From the NCBI GenBank assembly GCA_003427395.1, contig BFEA01000066.1, positions 328,567 through 392,566 on the forward strand: 64,000 nucleotides of DNA, in the 5' to 3' direction. Source of the stretch: Chara braunii. Taxonomy: Eukaryota > Streptophyta > Charophyceae > Charales > Characeae. Made by a program: the position numbers and the translations under genes. Below, in pieces: positions 55,188 to 64,000 of this stretch (positions within the stretch are counted from its first letter, which is position 1; each line of letters starts with the position of its first letter). Below the pieces are notes generated by a model. It had not been told where the DNA came from and did not search any database. It worked only from the letters and a program-made list of their open reading frames with translations.

Positions 55188-55275
55188 TAGGGCAGTTGTT
55201 GCTGCTGTTGTTGTTCATAATAATTTTGTTGTTGCTGCTGATGTCTGGCCAAGCCCCTCGCGGTTGATGCTGCTG
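55188..55275. repeat. GTT/GCT trinucleotide microsatellite
   Basis: TTGTTGCTGCTGTTGTTGTT and TTGTTGCTGCTGATG, later GATGCTGCTGCTG, separated by short unique sequence. Confidence 0.85.
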
Positions 55276-55683
55276 CTGAAAAGTCGATGGCCAACCTCCG
55301 GAGCACGGGCCATTCCGAAAAAAGAGACTAAGGGGTCAATGCGACCGGGAGGCGCTTAGGCCAGTTCCGCCAAACCAAGGATATGAGGGTTGGGAGTTCT
55401 CGGACCTCATACCCTAGGCATACACAGATGACCTGCGGAACCTGTAGGTCATCTGAGTCTATTTTCCTCCAAAAACGGAAAATGAACTTCACCGAACTGT
55501 TCGCCTTGAGACCCGGACGGCGCCTGAAAAGGGCAGGTAAGGGTGAACGGCGACGAAATCACCCCCAATTTATAAGGGTCTTCCATACGGTACAGACATA
55601 GAGTCCACCAAGTTAGGAGTGATTCGGACGTCATTTGCAGTAGGAAACGCCAGCCTGTGGTTTTCAGTCCTCCCTCCTTAGGC

Positions 55684-55760
55684 AAAAACGGCAAAAATCT
55701 GCAAAATCCGCAAAATCTGCAAATCTGCAAAATCTACAAAATCTGCGTTTTCTGAAATTT
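55684..55760. repeat. 9-10-bp minisatellite (GCAAAATCT units)
   Basis: Six to seven units such as GCAAAATCT, GCAAATCT and ACAAAATCT. Immediately to the right, TTTTCTGAAATTTGTGTTTT and TTTTGCAAGTCTATG continue with partly complementary sequence, so the region could fold. Confidence 0.8.
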
Positions 55761-55917
55761 GTGTTTTTGCAAGTCTATGTTTTTCTGCATATCTGTTGTA
55801 GGATTGGTTGCTGCAAATCTGAGTTTTTTGAAGTCTGCGACTAGGGATAACTTAGGGCAACGAACCCGGACACTTAGAATAGGGGGAGATATCAGCAACC
55901 GCACGTCTTCTTTCTCC

Positions 55918-56720
55918 TCCATCTTCTTCACCCATCCTCCATAGCCAACCACCTCACACCGCCCTCCATCTTCTTCACCCATCCGCCATAGCCAACCACC
56001 TCACACCTTCTTCCTCCTCCATCTTCTTCACCCATCCTCCATAGCCGACCACCTCACACCGCCTCCCTCGTCCATTTTCTTCACCCATCCACCTTAGCCA
56101 ACTACCTCGCACCTTCTTCCTCCTCCATTTTCCTCACCCATCCACCATAGCCAACCACCTCACACCTTCTTCCCCCTCCATCTTCTTCACCCATCCGCCA
56201 TCGCCAACCACCTCATATCTTCTTCCACCTCCATCTTCTTCACCCATCCTCCATAGCCAAGCCACCTCACACCACCTCCCTCCTCCATCTCCTTCACCCA
56301 TCCTCCATAGCCAACCACCCCACACCTTCTTCCTCCTCCATCCTCTTCACCCATCCACCATAACCAAACCACCTCACACCTTCTTCCTCCTCCATCTTGT
56401 TCACCCATCCTCCATAGTCAACCACCGCACACCTTCTTCCTCCTCCACCTTCTTCACCTATCCACCATAGTCAACCACCCCACACTTGTTTCCTCCTCCG
56501 TCTTCTTCAACCATCCGCCATAGCCAACCACTGCACACCCTCTTCCTCCTCCATCTTCTTCGTCCATCCACCATAGCCAACCACCTTACACCTTCTCCTT
56601 CCTCCATCTTTTTCCCCCATCCACCATAGCCAACCACCTTACAACACCCTCCTTTCCCATATTCTTCAATCATCCTCCATACCCAACCGCCTCACACCCC
56701 GTTCCCATTTCATCTCTTTC
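55918..56720. repeat. 53-bp minisatellite, about 15 copies
   Basis: Units of CATCTTCTTCACCCATCCTC, CATAGCCAACCACCTCACAC and CTTCTTCCTCCTC. Anchors at 55,921, 55,968, 56,021, 56,073, 56,127, 56,180, 56,233, 56,287, 56,340, 56,393, 56,447, 56,500, 56,553, 56,606 and 56,660 give mostly 53-54 bp. The period is not a multiple of three, so Gly/Glu/Trp-rich minus-strand frames change phase every unit and are not genes. Confidence 0.95.
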
Positions 56721-56829
56721 ACCAACCAAAGGCCATGCCCAAAGGAACACAAAGAAAACAAGGTATAGAGAAAGAACCTTAGGTAGGACAGTAGGACAAG
56801 TAGGGGATAAGTTTGATTAGGCATAGGAA

Positions 56830-57005
56830 GTCTCTCTTTTCCTTTCTCTCTCTCTCCCTTTTTCTCTCTCTCTATCACTCTCTCTCTCTCACACACACTC
56901 CCTCTCTCTTTCTCTCTCTCTCCTTCTCTCCCGCTTTCTATCTCTCTACCTCCTCCCCTATCCTCTTTCTCCTCCTCTCTCTTTCTTCCTCTTCTTCTTC
57001 CATCA
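56830..57005. repeat. CT dinucleotide-rich tract
   Basis: Long CTCTCT runs with ACACAC and TTC insertions. Frames here are Ser/Leu or Arg/Glu artefacts. Confidence 0.9.
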
Positions 57006-57045
57006 CCGCCGCCTCGCCATCGTTCTTCTCCCACTTTCTAAAGCT

Positions 57046-57459
57046 TTGACATTACCTTCTTCCCCTCTCTCCTCTTGGAACATAACTAACCCTTCCCCAC
57101 TCACTTGTTACATTGTCAGGGAACGAACGGTGAAAGGAATTTGTCCTCACTTGGTGGAAAAAGTGGGCAGGGGAGGGGCAGTCGGCCCCTTGTGCCGCCC
57201 AAAAGGAAAGGAAAAGACACATGAAAAATTAGAAGGAGTTAGGTCCGAAAAGAGACCAGAAAGAGTTGATAACTTGAAGCAAGGTCAGTTGACTCAACCA
57301 GACCCCGGACTGCATGACTGTGAGAAGAGGATGGATTGTCTGAGTAGGGTAAAAGGAATGGGAAGTAAGCCAAGAGCAGAGAAAAAAAGGATAAGCATGT
57401 CGGAAGGGTTATGTGTTGACCCCAATGGGGGATTGTATTGGCCTTTGCATTTGTACTGA
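57046..57459 (+). CDS. Unrecognised 137-codon frame, uncertain
   Basis: An open frame with mixed, lysine-rich composition. It includes CYIVRERTVKGICPHLVEKV near the start, a charged middle (KEKTHEKLEGVRSEKRPERV) and an end GLCVDPNGGLYWPLHLY. No family recognised and no conserved neighbour. Its first ~20 codons overlap the end of a CT-rich tract. It may be a retroelement relic or chance. Confidence 0.22.
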   Translation: MTLPSSPLSSWNITNPSPLTCYIVRERTVKGICPHLVEKVGRGGAVGPLCRPKGKEKTHEKLEGVRSEKRPERVDNLKQGQLTQPDPGLHDCEKRMDCLSRVKGMGSKPRAEKKRISMSEGLCVDPNGGLYWPLHLY

Positions 57460-59040
57460 TCGTGCATGTGAGTAGCTGGGGATGACTTGAGCGAGATTGG
57501 GTCAAGGTAATGCTTGCAAAAGGGAGAGAAATGGATGAGCAAAAAGGTTATGGGCCTTTGTATAAACCCTATCGGTGAATGGGGCCTTGGTGAATGAAGT
57601 TTTGTGTGTGGATTGAGCAATGAACGAAGTCCTGATTGATTGAAGTGTGAAGTAGTATTTGCATGCGTAAGAGGGCCCCGAAAAGACTAAGGGGCATGCA
57701 CCAATGGCAATGGATGGAATGTGCGAAATACGAAATGCATAAGGGCGAAGAGGGAAGACGGCACCGCTGCTCCCTGATGATGCCGCAAGACTGTCGCTTT
57801 AGGGAAAAGATGTGTGGCATAAGGATGACGCTTAGCCTACGGACAAAAAAAATAAAATTTCTCAAGGACTGCTTGAGTATTGAAAGGAGCCTTTGTCTGA
57901 GAACACAACCAAGAATCAGAAAACTTACGTTTGCGAAATGATCAGCAATGTATTTAGCGGTATCCGCAAATACAGTCAGAGACTACCACCCGACGTGAGG
58001 GCTGAGTTACATCCCCAATGTCAAAGCTCTCTCGCTCGATGGCCCACCACCATCCATCTCAAAGCACTAGGTGGGGGTGGCCCCGTGACGAACGGTCCAC
58101 GCCCTTAGCATTAGCGTGGGTGGGCCGAGCCAAGTGGGACCCGTAATGGGGTCGACACAGGCTCGAAAGTCTAATGGGGTTAGACTCTACAGCATATAGG
58201 AACGATGTGTTGTTGGAGCCCATTGGAGGAACCGACCAGTTGTGGTTCACTAAGTTCTGCACACACACGCATTCATACATTTACATAAGCCTACACGAGT
58301 GCGCACGTGAACGAATACAATAAAACTTACAAAAAAACACATACAAAAACACAAGTCGCCGCACACGTCCACCTGTCTGAATGCATACACATACAGAAGG
58401 GCTCATTAGAAAGCAAACACACTCACTCGATCGTTCACAATCATACATACAAACACACACAGCGTCACTCTCACATAACCGCGGGTATTCACATGCACAA
58501 GTAAAACGCGTCGCCAACCGAAATGTCGCGTTCCATCAGTCTCGTTTTTTTATCGGCACTCCCTGCGATGAACATGTCCTCTGGAGAATGGGTCGTGAGC
58601 ACCTAAACTAAAGCCGCAGAAAGCACTGTCTTAGTGGTGCAACTTACGGGGAGTGGCGGTGAAACGAATGCGTTGAACGAGCAGCGTGCATGCGAAGCAA
58701 GCCTGTCAGCAGGTCGATGACTGGCTCGAAAGACGACGCTGAACACTGGAGAACGGAACGTGAAAGGTGGTACACAACGCAAGTGCGCACGGGAATGCAC
58801 AGTGCGCTTACACTCCTCGTCGGTTGAAACAGCGAACAAGGTGCGTGTCACTGAAGATTGTCTGTGGCTGTTGACGTTAAGTGCATGTTTTTCACTTTGG
58901 TTGCATGATGTGGCGCAGCGCTGAAGATTGTGATGGTGCCAATCACCGCAGTTCTCAGGCATTGGTGTTAACAAGAGAGAGAGTGCAATGGTCGGTCTGA
59001 CAGCATCTCCCCAACAAAATGCGATAATGCGAAATGAGTA
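57460..59040. other. No gene recognised
   Basis: Short frames only. 58,260-58,505 is ACAC/ATAC-rich simple sequence. A 13-bp imperfect hairpin, CCACGCCCTTAGCATTAGCG followed by TGGG, lies at about 58,098. A 225-codon minus-strand frame (58,603-59,280) overlaps the plus-strand frame at 59,041 and has no motif. At most one of them can be real. Confidence 0.35.
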
Positions 59041-59865
59041 TTGAGGGGGGGAAATTCGTCTTATAGGCTCGCACGTCTTGGGTGCGCAAAGGGTTTTCCG
59101 AGGGGAACGGAAAACGGAAGGCCTTTTGAAATCGGGTCCGGGGGGGGGGGGACAATTACCCTTTCTGAACAAAAAGAAAAGCTCGGTAGTCGAGGAACCG
59201 TTCGATTTGCGCAATTGACAACCAGGGTCCGTCTGCGCACATGGCCTGGATACGACATGACGCGTATGAGGGTCATTCATGACAATCGCAGGTGGGTCAT
59301 TCCGGACGCTCTCGGGCGATTAGGGGCTGGGAGGGGGGGCTTTTCACTGACCGAGAGGAGCATCATTGCACCAAACGCTTTACGAAATGGAAGGCGAGCT
59401 CTGACCGAGCCGTCCGATTTGAGCATCGCAAGGTCATTTTTCGCCAGTGCACAAGGCCTGCAGGCTGAACGTCACACTGCAGAGAGGCCCTCAGGCTACC
59501 GAGAAAAATCTTCCTCACAACTGGCCCCGCCAGTTTACCCTCCCATTCCCCTAATTCTATCGTGCTCGACGACAACTCCACTACGCTGCGCCATTGTTAT
59601 CGTTCCTCCCAAGCTTCATTGTGTCGTCGTCGTCCTCGGTGATCGACCTCGTAGGTACGTCTCAGTTGCACTCGAAGAGACCATGGCGTTCGGAGACCGT
59701 CGCACGTCTCGTAACGTTCGCGCGAGACTTCAACGGTTACCGCGTCATGACAACCTCGCAATGTTGCAGGTAGTCGCCAATCTGCATTTCGTGTCTCCCT
59801 CTCCATCCGCTCCTGCCTATTTCGTGTCTCCCTCTCCATCCTCTCCTGCCTCCATTTTTTTTTAG
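59041..59865 (+). CDS. Unrecognised 274-codon frame, uncertain
   Basis: The second-longest plus-strand frame outside simple repeats. It is Arg/Gly/Ser-rich and includes a poly-Gly run encoded by a G homopolymer at about 59,140-59,151, then LREPSD-like charged parts. A Pro/Leu segment (APPVYPPIPLILSCSTTTPL) and a hydrophobic stretch (IVIVPPKLHCVVVVLG) follow near residues 185-205. It ends with a small tandem repeat (FVSPSPSAPAYFVSPSPSSP). No domain, signal peptide or homologue is recognised. GC-rich composition alone can keep such a frame open. Confidence 0.22.
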   Translation: MRGGNSSYRLARLGCAKGFPRGTENGRPFEIGSGGGGTITLSEQKEKLGSRGTVRFAQLTTRVRLRTWPGYDMTRMRVIHDNRRWVIPDALGRLGAGRGGFSLTERSIIAPNALRNGRRALTEPSDLSIARSFFASAQGLQAERHTAERPSGYREKSSSQLAPPVYPPIPLILSCSTTTPLRCAIVIVPPKLHCVVVVLGDRPRRYVSVALEETMAFGDRRTSRNVRARLQRLPRHDNLAMLQVVANLHFVSPSPSAPAYFVSPSPSSPASIFF

Positions 59866-60040
59866 TAATGCTCATTACACGCACTCTTGCTTCTTGTTTG
59901 TGGTCTGGAAAGCTGATCGCGCACGCAACCGGGGCTGATGGGGAGCAATGCGTGTGTGGCCTCCTCGCGACACACATTCATCGACATGTCTTGATCATCA
60001 TTGTGTCAAGTGAAACCAATCACGGGTCTTCGCCACAAGT

Positions 60041-60328
60041 AATGTGGCATGATAGCGCGAGTATAAACGCATGGTGGCACGATCGGGTGAGCATGAATGC
60101 ACAGAAGTCTTCCATGCATTCATGGTCCCACGTTCATGCCACCATGGGATAGGTCGTCAGAAGACAGTGCTAGCCTCTCGTCGTAATGTGGCATGATCAC
60201 TCGAGCATGAACGCATGGTGGCACGATCGTGCGAGTATGAACGCACAGAAGTCTTTTGTGCGTTCATGCTCGCGTGTTCATGCCACCTTGGGATAGGTCG
60301 TCAGCAGGCAATGCTAGCCTCTCGTCAT
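60041..60328. repeat. Two tandem 144-bp units, each containing a long hairpin
   Basis: AATGTGGCATGAT starts at 60,041 and at 60,185. Both units end with TAGCCTCTCGTCG or TAGCCTCTCGTCA. Inside each unit is an inverted repeat: 60,070-60,146 (arms CATGGTGGCA…ATGAATGCA) and 60,214-60,288 (arms GGTGGCAC…GTATGAACGCACA against a complement differing at few positions), with an ~8-base loop GAAGTCTT. The hairpins are about 75 bp, arms ~31 bp. Confidence 0.85.
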
Positions 60329-60655
60329 AAGCAGCTTTATTCGTTGACGAACATTGCACGGTGCATAGTGATGGTTCAGGTCACCTGCGCGTGGCATACA
60401 TTACTCGGTTGATCTTGTGATCGACAGTGCATCATGGTAGCATGATCGAGCTGTCGTTAACCGTGTTCATGGAAGAACAGAGTGGTGGCCCGCGTGGCTG
60501 ACGACAAAGACCAGTGGTGTGCTCGTATCACCCATCGGCGTGCATTTTCATGATCACGCATCTTCATGATCACTCGATCATGACAACACGCGGAGTGTTC
60601 CTCATCAAAAACTGTTTGTGAGGAGGGGACAGCGTTGTTCGTTGTCAAAAAATGG

Positions 60656-60835
60656 CGTCGATGTTGAACGAGGTTCTCGTCGATTGTAGAAGAGTGCGAG
60701 GCGGGAAGTGATGGTGCAGGTGTATACGTGTGCACTATCGTCGATGAGGAACGAGGTTCTGGTCAGCCACGTCGTCCACAACGAACTCTTCATTACAGGA
60801 CTAGAACCTCGTTCCACATCAACGACATTGTTCGA
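60656..60835. repeat. GAACGAGGTTCT motif: two direct copies and one inverted copy
   Basis: GTCGATGTTGAACGAGGTTC (60,656) and GTCGATGAGGAACGAGGTTC (about 60,739) lie in direct order. GACTAGAACCTCGTTCCACA and TCAACGAC (about 60,801-60,828) is the reverse complement of the same ~25-bp unit. The second and third copies form an imperfect hairpin with a ~38-bp loop. Confidence 0.75.
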
Positions 60836-60849
60836 TAACGAACATAGCT

Positions 60850-61230
60850 TCCTCCTTCGTGCAACCGCTGCCTATTGACGTGTACTACAGTGTTGTCGTG
60901 ATCGGGTGATCACGGAAACACGCAGAAGGCATGATCAAGCGGGTAATCGCGAGTGCGACACGTGTGCCTTCTCATGAAGAAATGCCCAAGAGTTGATAGT
61001 CGTGGTCCTCTGGGATCCGATCTGGCACGTGTGCCTTCTCATGAACACACGACGTTCGGATGTCAGCGGACTTGCACGATTGCAACCTCACGTGCACCGC
61101 ACGTAGTGCACTAGAGGGCTCTAGTACGTGCTAACACCCCGTAACGCATGGCTATGGAATTTGGGGTTCGTGACGCCTTTTGTCGGCGGAGACCTCAGTT
61201 TTTAATTGTAGTGGTCGAGGTTATGAACAC
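60850..61230. other. No gene recognised
   Basis: Short frames only. GCACGTGTGCCTTCTCATGA appears twice (near 60,958 and 61,023), spaced about 66 bp. Confidence 0.4.
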
Positions 61231-61233
61231 AAA

Positions 61234-63185
61234 CTTCAGATCCCGGCGAGCTTGGAGTATTGGCAACCGACTCGAAAAGCGAGCAGAAGATAAACGGCTC
61301 TAAAATCAGTTGTCGGATGACACAGGTTTCCTACGAGGTCGGATTCAGACGGATTGCGGGTTGCAACCTACTTGCGACGCCGCCACCTACACCATCGTGC
61401 TTTGTCCTCTCTCAACCGTCTGCTGGTGACATGACCGCACGCTTTCCGCACAAGCCGTTAGCCTCAATTGTTAAGAACCCTTATTTAATAAGTTCGGATC
61501 CTGACGGACTTTAAGTAACGTGTTTCACCGAATCCATCGCTTCACAAGCCCCCAATTCGGCAACATCAAGGTATGGTTATCATTGCCAACCACATTTCCG
61601 AGGAAGAACGGAACTTTTTCACTTCGATCCCTGTGATCCCCGATCACGACGGGTAACCGACGGTCTCCGCGGAGACCGTCGTTTCACTAAAACACATTCC
61701 TGCAACAACAGGGTCTGACAGTCATTGTTGGCGACTCCCAGAAAATAAGAAAACGGTTGTCCTGGAGCCCTCTAAATCCTGCTCACCAATCTAGTCCTCC
61801 CTCCTGTCTCGACCAAAGTTCGCCGGAATTCAAACTTCCTCATCCACGGTTGTCAGCTGAGCGCCACAAGCCCGCTGTTTTCCTGGTCTAGCAGGGGGAG
61901 CAGGAGACGAAGACCGGATCGCGGCGGACCACGCAAAAGTTCTCCTCACCAGCGAACAAACTCTCCTAGTTTAAAAACCCCTCTGGGGGTGGGGTCTGCC
62001 AAGAGGCCCAACAACCATGTTCTTCTTAAGTCCTCTAACATGTGCGTTTGGGGTGGGAAATATAGCGAACCCAACTGCCCGAGCATGGAAAACCGCAGGT
62101 TCTTAGGGTTCGGTGGGTGGATGAATTGGGTTTTATGGGGGTTGTTGAAGCAGCCTATACCCATGTTATTTTCTAACTACGCACGATGGTTGAATGAATT
62201 CCCAGCAGTACAATGTTCACGATCGAGGGACCTCTACCGCTGACACGTTCGGATCACAACTTACTTTGAGGATTGCGCTTTGTTCTCAACATTCACGGAA
62301 TCTGCCATCAATTGGGCGCGGTTGACGCATGACCTTCACGAGGACTGCGGAAGTAGGCATTGCCAGCACACGTGTGTGCCTTGTTGATTTACGAAATGGG
62401 GGTTTGTGGGGTATGCATAAGGGTCTTCGAGCCCTGGTCGTTTTTGTATTGCTGGTACGCACAAAGATTTAAGGTTTTCACGTTGTTCGGGTCTTTCGTG
62501 TCAACCGCCTGCAATTCCTCGCTAGTTTTTGTCGTTGTCCGGACTGCGAAAGTTTGTGGTGCCCGCACACGAGCTCGCCTTGTCGCTGAAGTTAATCGGG
62601 GTTTATAGGGCGTTACTTGAGGGACCTCGAAACATGATTTTTATTTCTGCAACCAGACATGGACTTGCAGTTGTAGAGACAATAGACCAATCGTACAATC
62701 TCTGCAGTTGTGGGAAACAATCTTCTTTCCAAATCTGTCTCTAACAAGTTCGGATCCCGGCGCACTTAGAGGATCCATCTTTATCATACCGTTCATTACA
62801 TCCGTCGAAACTGCGCCTTCATGTCACCTCGCCTATATTGCGAATGTTTGCATTGCCCTCACCCTGGCTCGCCTTCTCCGCTAGCCTCATCGACGGTTTA
62901 TAAGGTTTTCTTAGGGGTCCAAAACCCATGTTCTTCTTAGTCCAGTAATATGTGGGTTGGAAGTGGAAAACTGTGCAAAACCAACTGCCCAAGCACTGCA
63001 GTTGCAGTTGCATGATCTTAGGGTTGTGAGGGTTGTTGAGTCGGGGTTTATGGGGGTTGCTAAAGGGGCCTATACCCGTGTTATTTTTTAATATACCATG
63101 CGTATCGGATGACCTCTCAGCAGTACAATGTTCACAATCACGAAAGCCCTATCGCTGACAAGTTCAGATCCCGGCGAACTTTGAA
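61234..63185. repeat. Recurring palindromic motif around GATCCCGGC, 5 copies
   Basis: The motif has arms AAGTTC and GAACTT around a GGATCCCGGC-like centre. Copies start near 61,234, 61,492, 62,246, 62,747 and 63,160. The 63,160 copy has perfect 6-bp arms and the others have one to several changes. Two copies (62,246 and 63,160) lie at the same place in the 915-bp duplication; the others are dispersed. Confidence 0.7.
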
Positions 63186-63620
63186 GATTTCACTTTGTTC
63201 TCGGCATTCGAGGAATCCGCCATGAATTGGGTGAGGTTGACGCACGACCGTTGCTGGGACTGTAGAAATAAGCATTGCGAGTACACGTGCATGCCATGTC
63301 GATTTACAGAATGGGGGTTTGTGGTGGATGCATAAGGGTCTTTTAGCCCTGGTCGTTTTTGTACTGCCTGTGCGGACAAGATTCACGGTTGCCACGCTGT
63401 TCTGGTCGCCAGAGTCAAGGCATGAAATATATGGATGCCCTTCGACGCAAACAATCAATGCAGTCGAAGGATTACGATCTCTGGCAAGTTCGAATGTCGA
63501 TGCACTTCGAATGTCTAGGTTTGCCAGATCATTTTTGTGTCACCCGCCTGCAAATTCGCGCGTTCCTTTTGCGGCAAATCGGTTGTAGGAGATCGTATTG
63601 CAAGCACACGAGCTCACCAT
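61975..63620. repeat. ~915-bp tandem duplication, two diverged copies
   Basis: Copy A (from ~61,975) and copy B (from ~62,890) share, 912-915 bp apart, CCATGTTCTTCTTA, CCAACTGCCC, GGTTTTATGGGGGTTG, GCCTATACCC, CAGCAGTACAATGTTCAC, TTGACGCA, AATGGGGGTTTGTGG, TGCATAAGGGTCTT and CACACGAGCTC. Copy B carries about 120 extra bases at ~63,415-63,530. Neither encodes a convincing protein. Confidence 0.85.
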
Positions 63621-64000
63621 GTTGAAATGCCGCATCGGGGATCGGGGCGGGGGGGGGGGGTGCGTTTGGTAGTTTGTGTGGGGTCAAAGACGCATATTTT
63701 TAGTATTCGTGCTTACAGTTTGATCCGTTGTTTTGCAGGGTGTGGAGACGAATTCGAATTGCCCGTTCACTCTGCACTGGAGAGTTCGATCCATTTTCCT
63801 AACACGAACCTTGTCCACGACACCGACGGTTACATGACGGCGGAAAGGACGGCTCAACGAGCGGCCCCATGAACAAGGCAATGGACACCAAACAGGCCAT
63901 CGACTTGCATTTTCACCTAGAAGACTTGGAGTTGGCCCCAACGAGCTCTTCCGACAGCTCACCGTCCCAACAGTCCAGTGTTGCATTCCCCAGACGAATA
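63621..64000. other. No gene recognised at right edge
   Basis: Begins with a G homopolymer (about 63,649-63,660). Overlapping frames on both strands (63,537-63,872 plus; 63,684-63,986 minus) have no motif and cannot both be real. Confidence 0.35.

Noticed and set aside
56134-56673. Gly/Trp/Glu-rich repetitive minus-strand proteins
   Set aside because: The 53-bp repeat changes phase each unit, so no protein repeat is maintained.
58603-59280. A 225-codon minus-strand frame
   Set aside because: Overlaps an equally motif-less plus-strand frame. Composition is GC-driven, with no domain, no promoter and no relative seen.
1-64000. Bacterial or phage gene cluster
   Set aside because: No operon-like dense coding, no ribosome-binding-site pattern, and abundant microsatellites, LTR elements and satellites, which are eukaryotic.

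Overview
This is repeat-dominated nuclear DNA from a eukaryote. A streptophyte (land plant or, more likely, a charophyte alga) is suggested by a Ty3/gypsy-type polyprotein remnant, by a primer-binding site of the tRNA-Asp type used by some plant LTR elements, and by nested insertions, microsatellites and assembly N-runs. The pol remnant reminds me of elements in the Chara braunii genome. That is a memory-based impression that could not be checked. I found no convincing host gene, no rRNA gene and no canonical tRNA gene, and almost every open frame is short.

Left part (1-14 kb): a 92-bp satellite (1-2,350) abuts a decayed plus-strand Ty3/gypsy element (about 2.8-12.65 kb). It carries, in order, three diverged tandem copies of an unrecognised ~95-residue domain, a charged coiled-coil linker, a Gag capsid remnant, a CCHC zinc knuckle, a retropepsin (DGG), a reverse transcriptase with a damaged YIDD box (YIDN), RNase H split by an 834-bp insertion, and an integrase that keeps its D, D(35)E residues. 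Behind it is the longest intact frame of the window (325 codons, 13,108-14,085). From 14.7 to 17.7 kb there are short tandem arrays (40, 65, ~50 and 57 bp).

Middle (17.9-38.3 kb): two direct copies of a 7-8 kb segment flank about 4 kb of mostly non-coding DNA. An 18-nt primer-binding site on the minus strand sits two bases inside the right-hand copy. This is best read as one minus-strand, non-autonomous LTR retrotransposon (LARD-like) with exceptionally long LTRs. Each LTR holds an exact 91-bp tandem array, AAT arrays, a TGTCTG tract and a long pyrimidine tract. The left LTR carries a 1.06-kb insertion related, in inverted orientation, to the one in the RNase H gene. The right LTR carries a ~0.84-kb insertion inside a TA microsatellite and a 90-N gap that the left copy predicts should be only 34 bp.

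Right part (38.3-64 kb): a tRNA-like 83-bp hairpin, unrecognised frames, GAT-rich microsatellites with a duplicated 0.5-kb unit, a possible Pol II promoter next to two short perfect palindromes (44.3-44.6 kb), a diverged 1.3-kb duplication (49-51.4 kb), a 172-bp satellite (52.8-55.0 kb), a 53-bp minisatellite (55.9-56.7 kb), two tandem 144-bp units each forming a long hairpin (60.0-60.3 kb), and a ~915-bp tandem duplication containing a recurring palindrome (61.2-63.6 kb).
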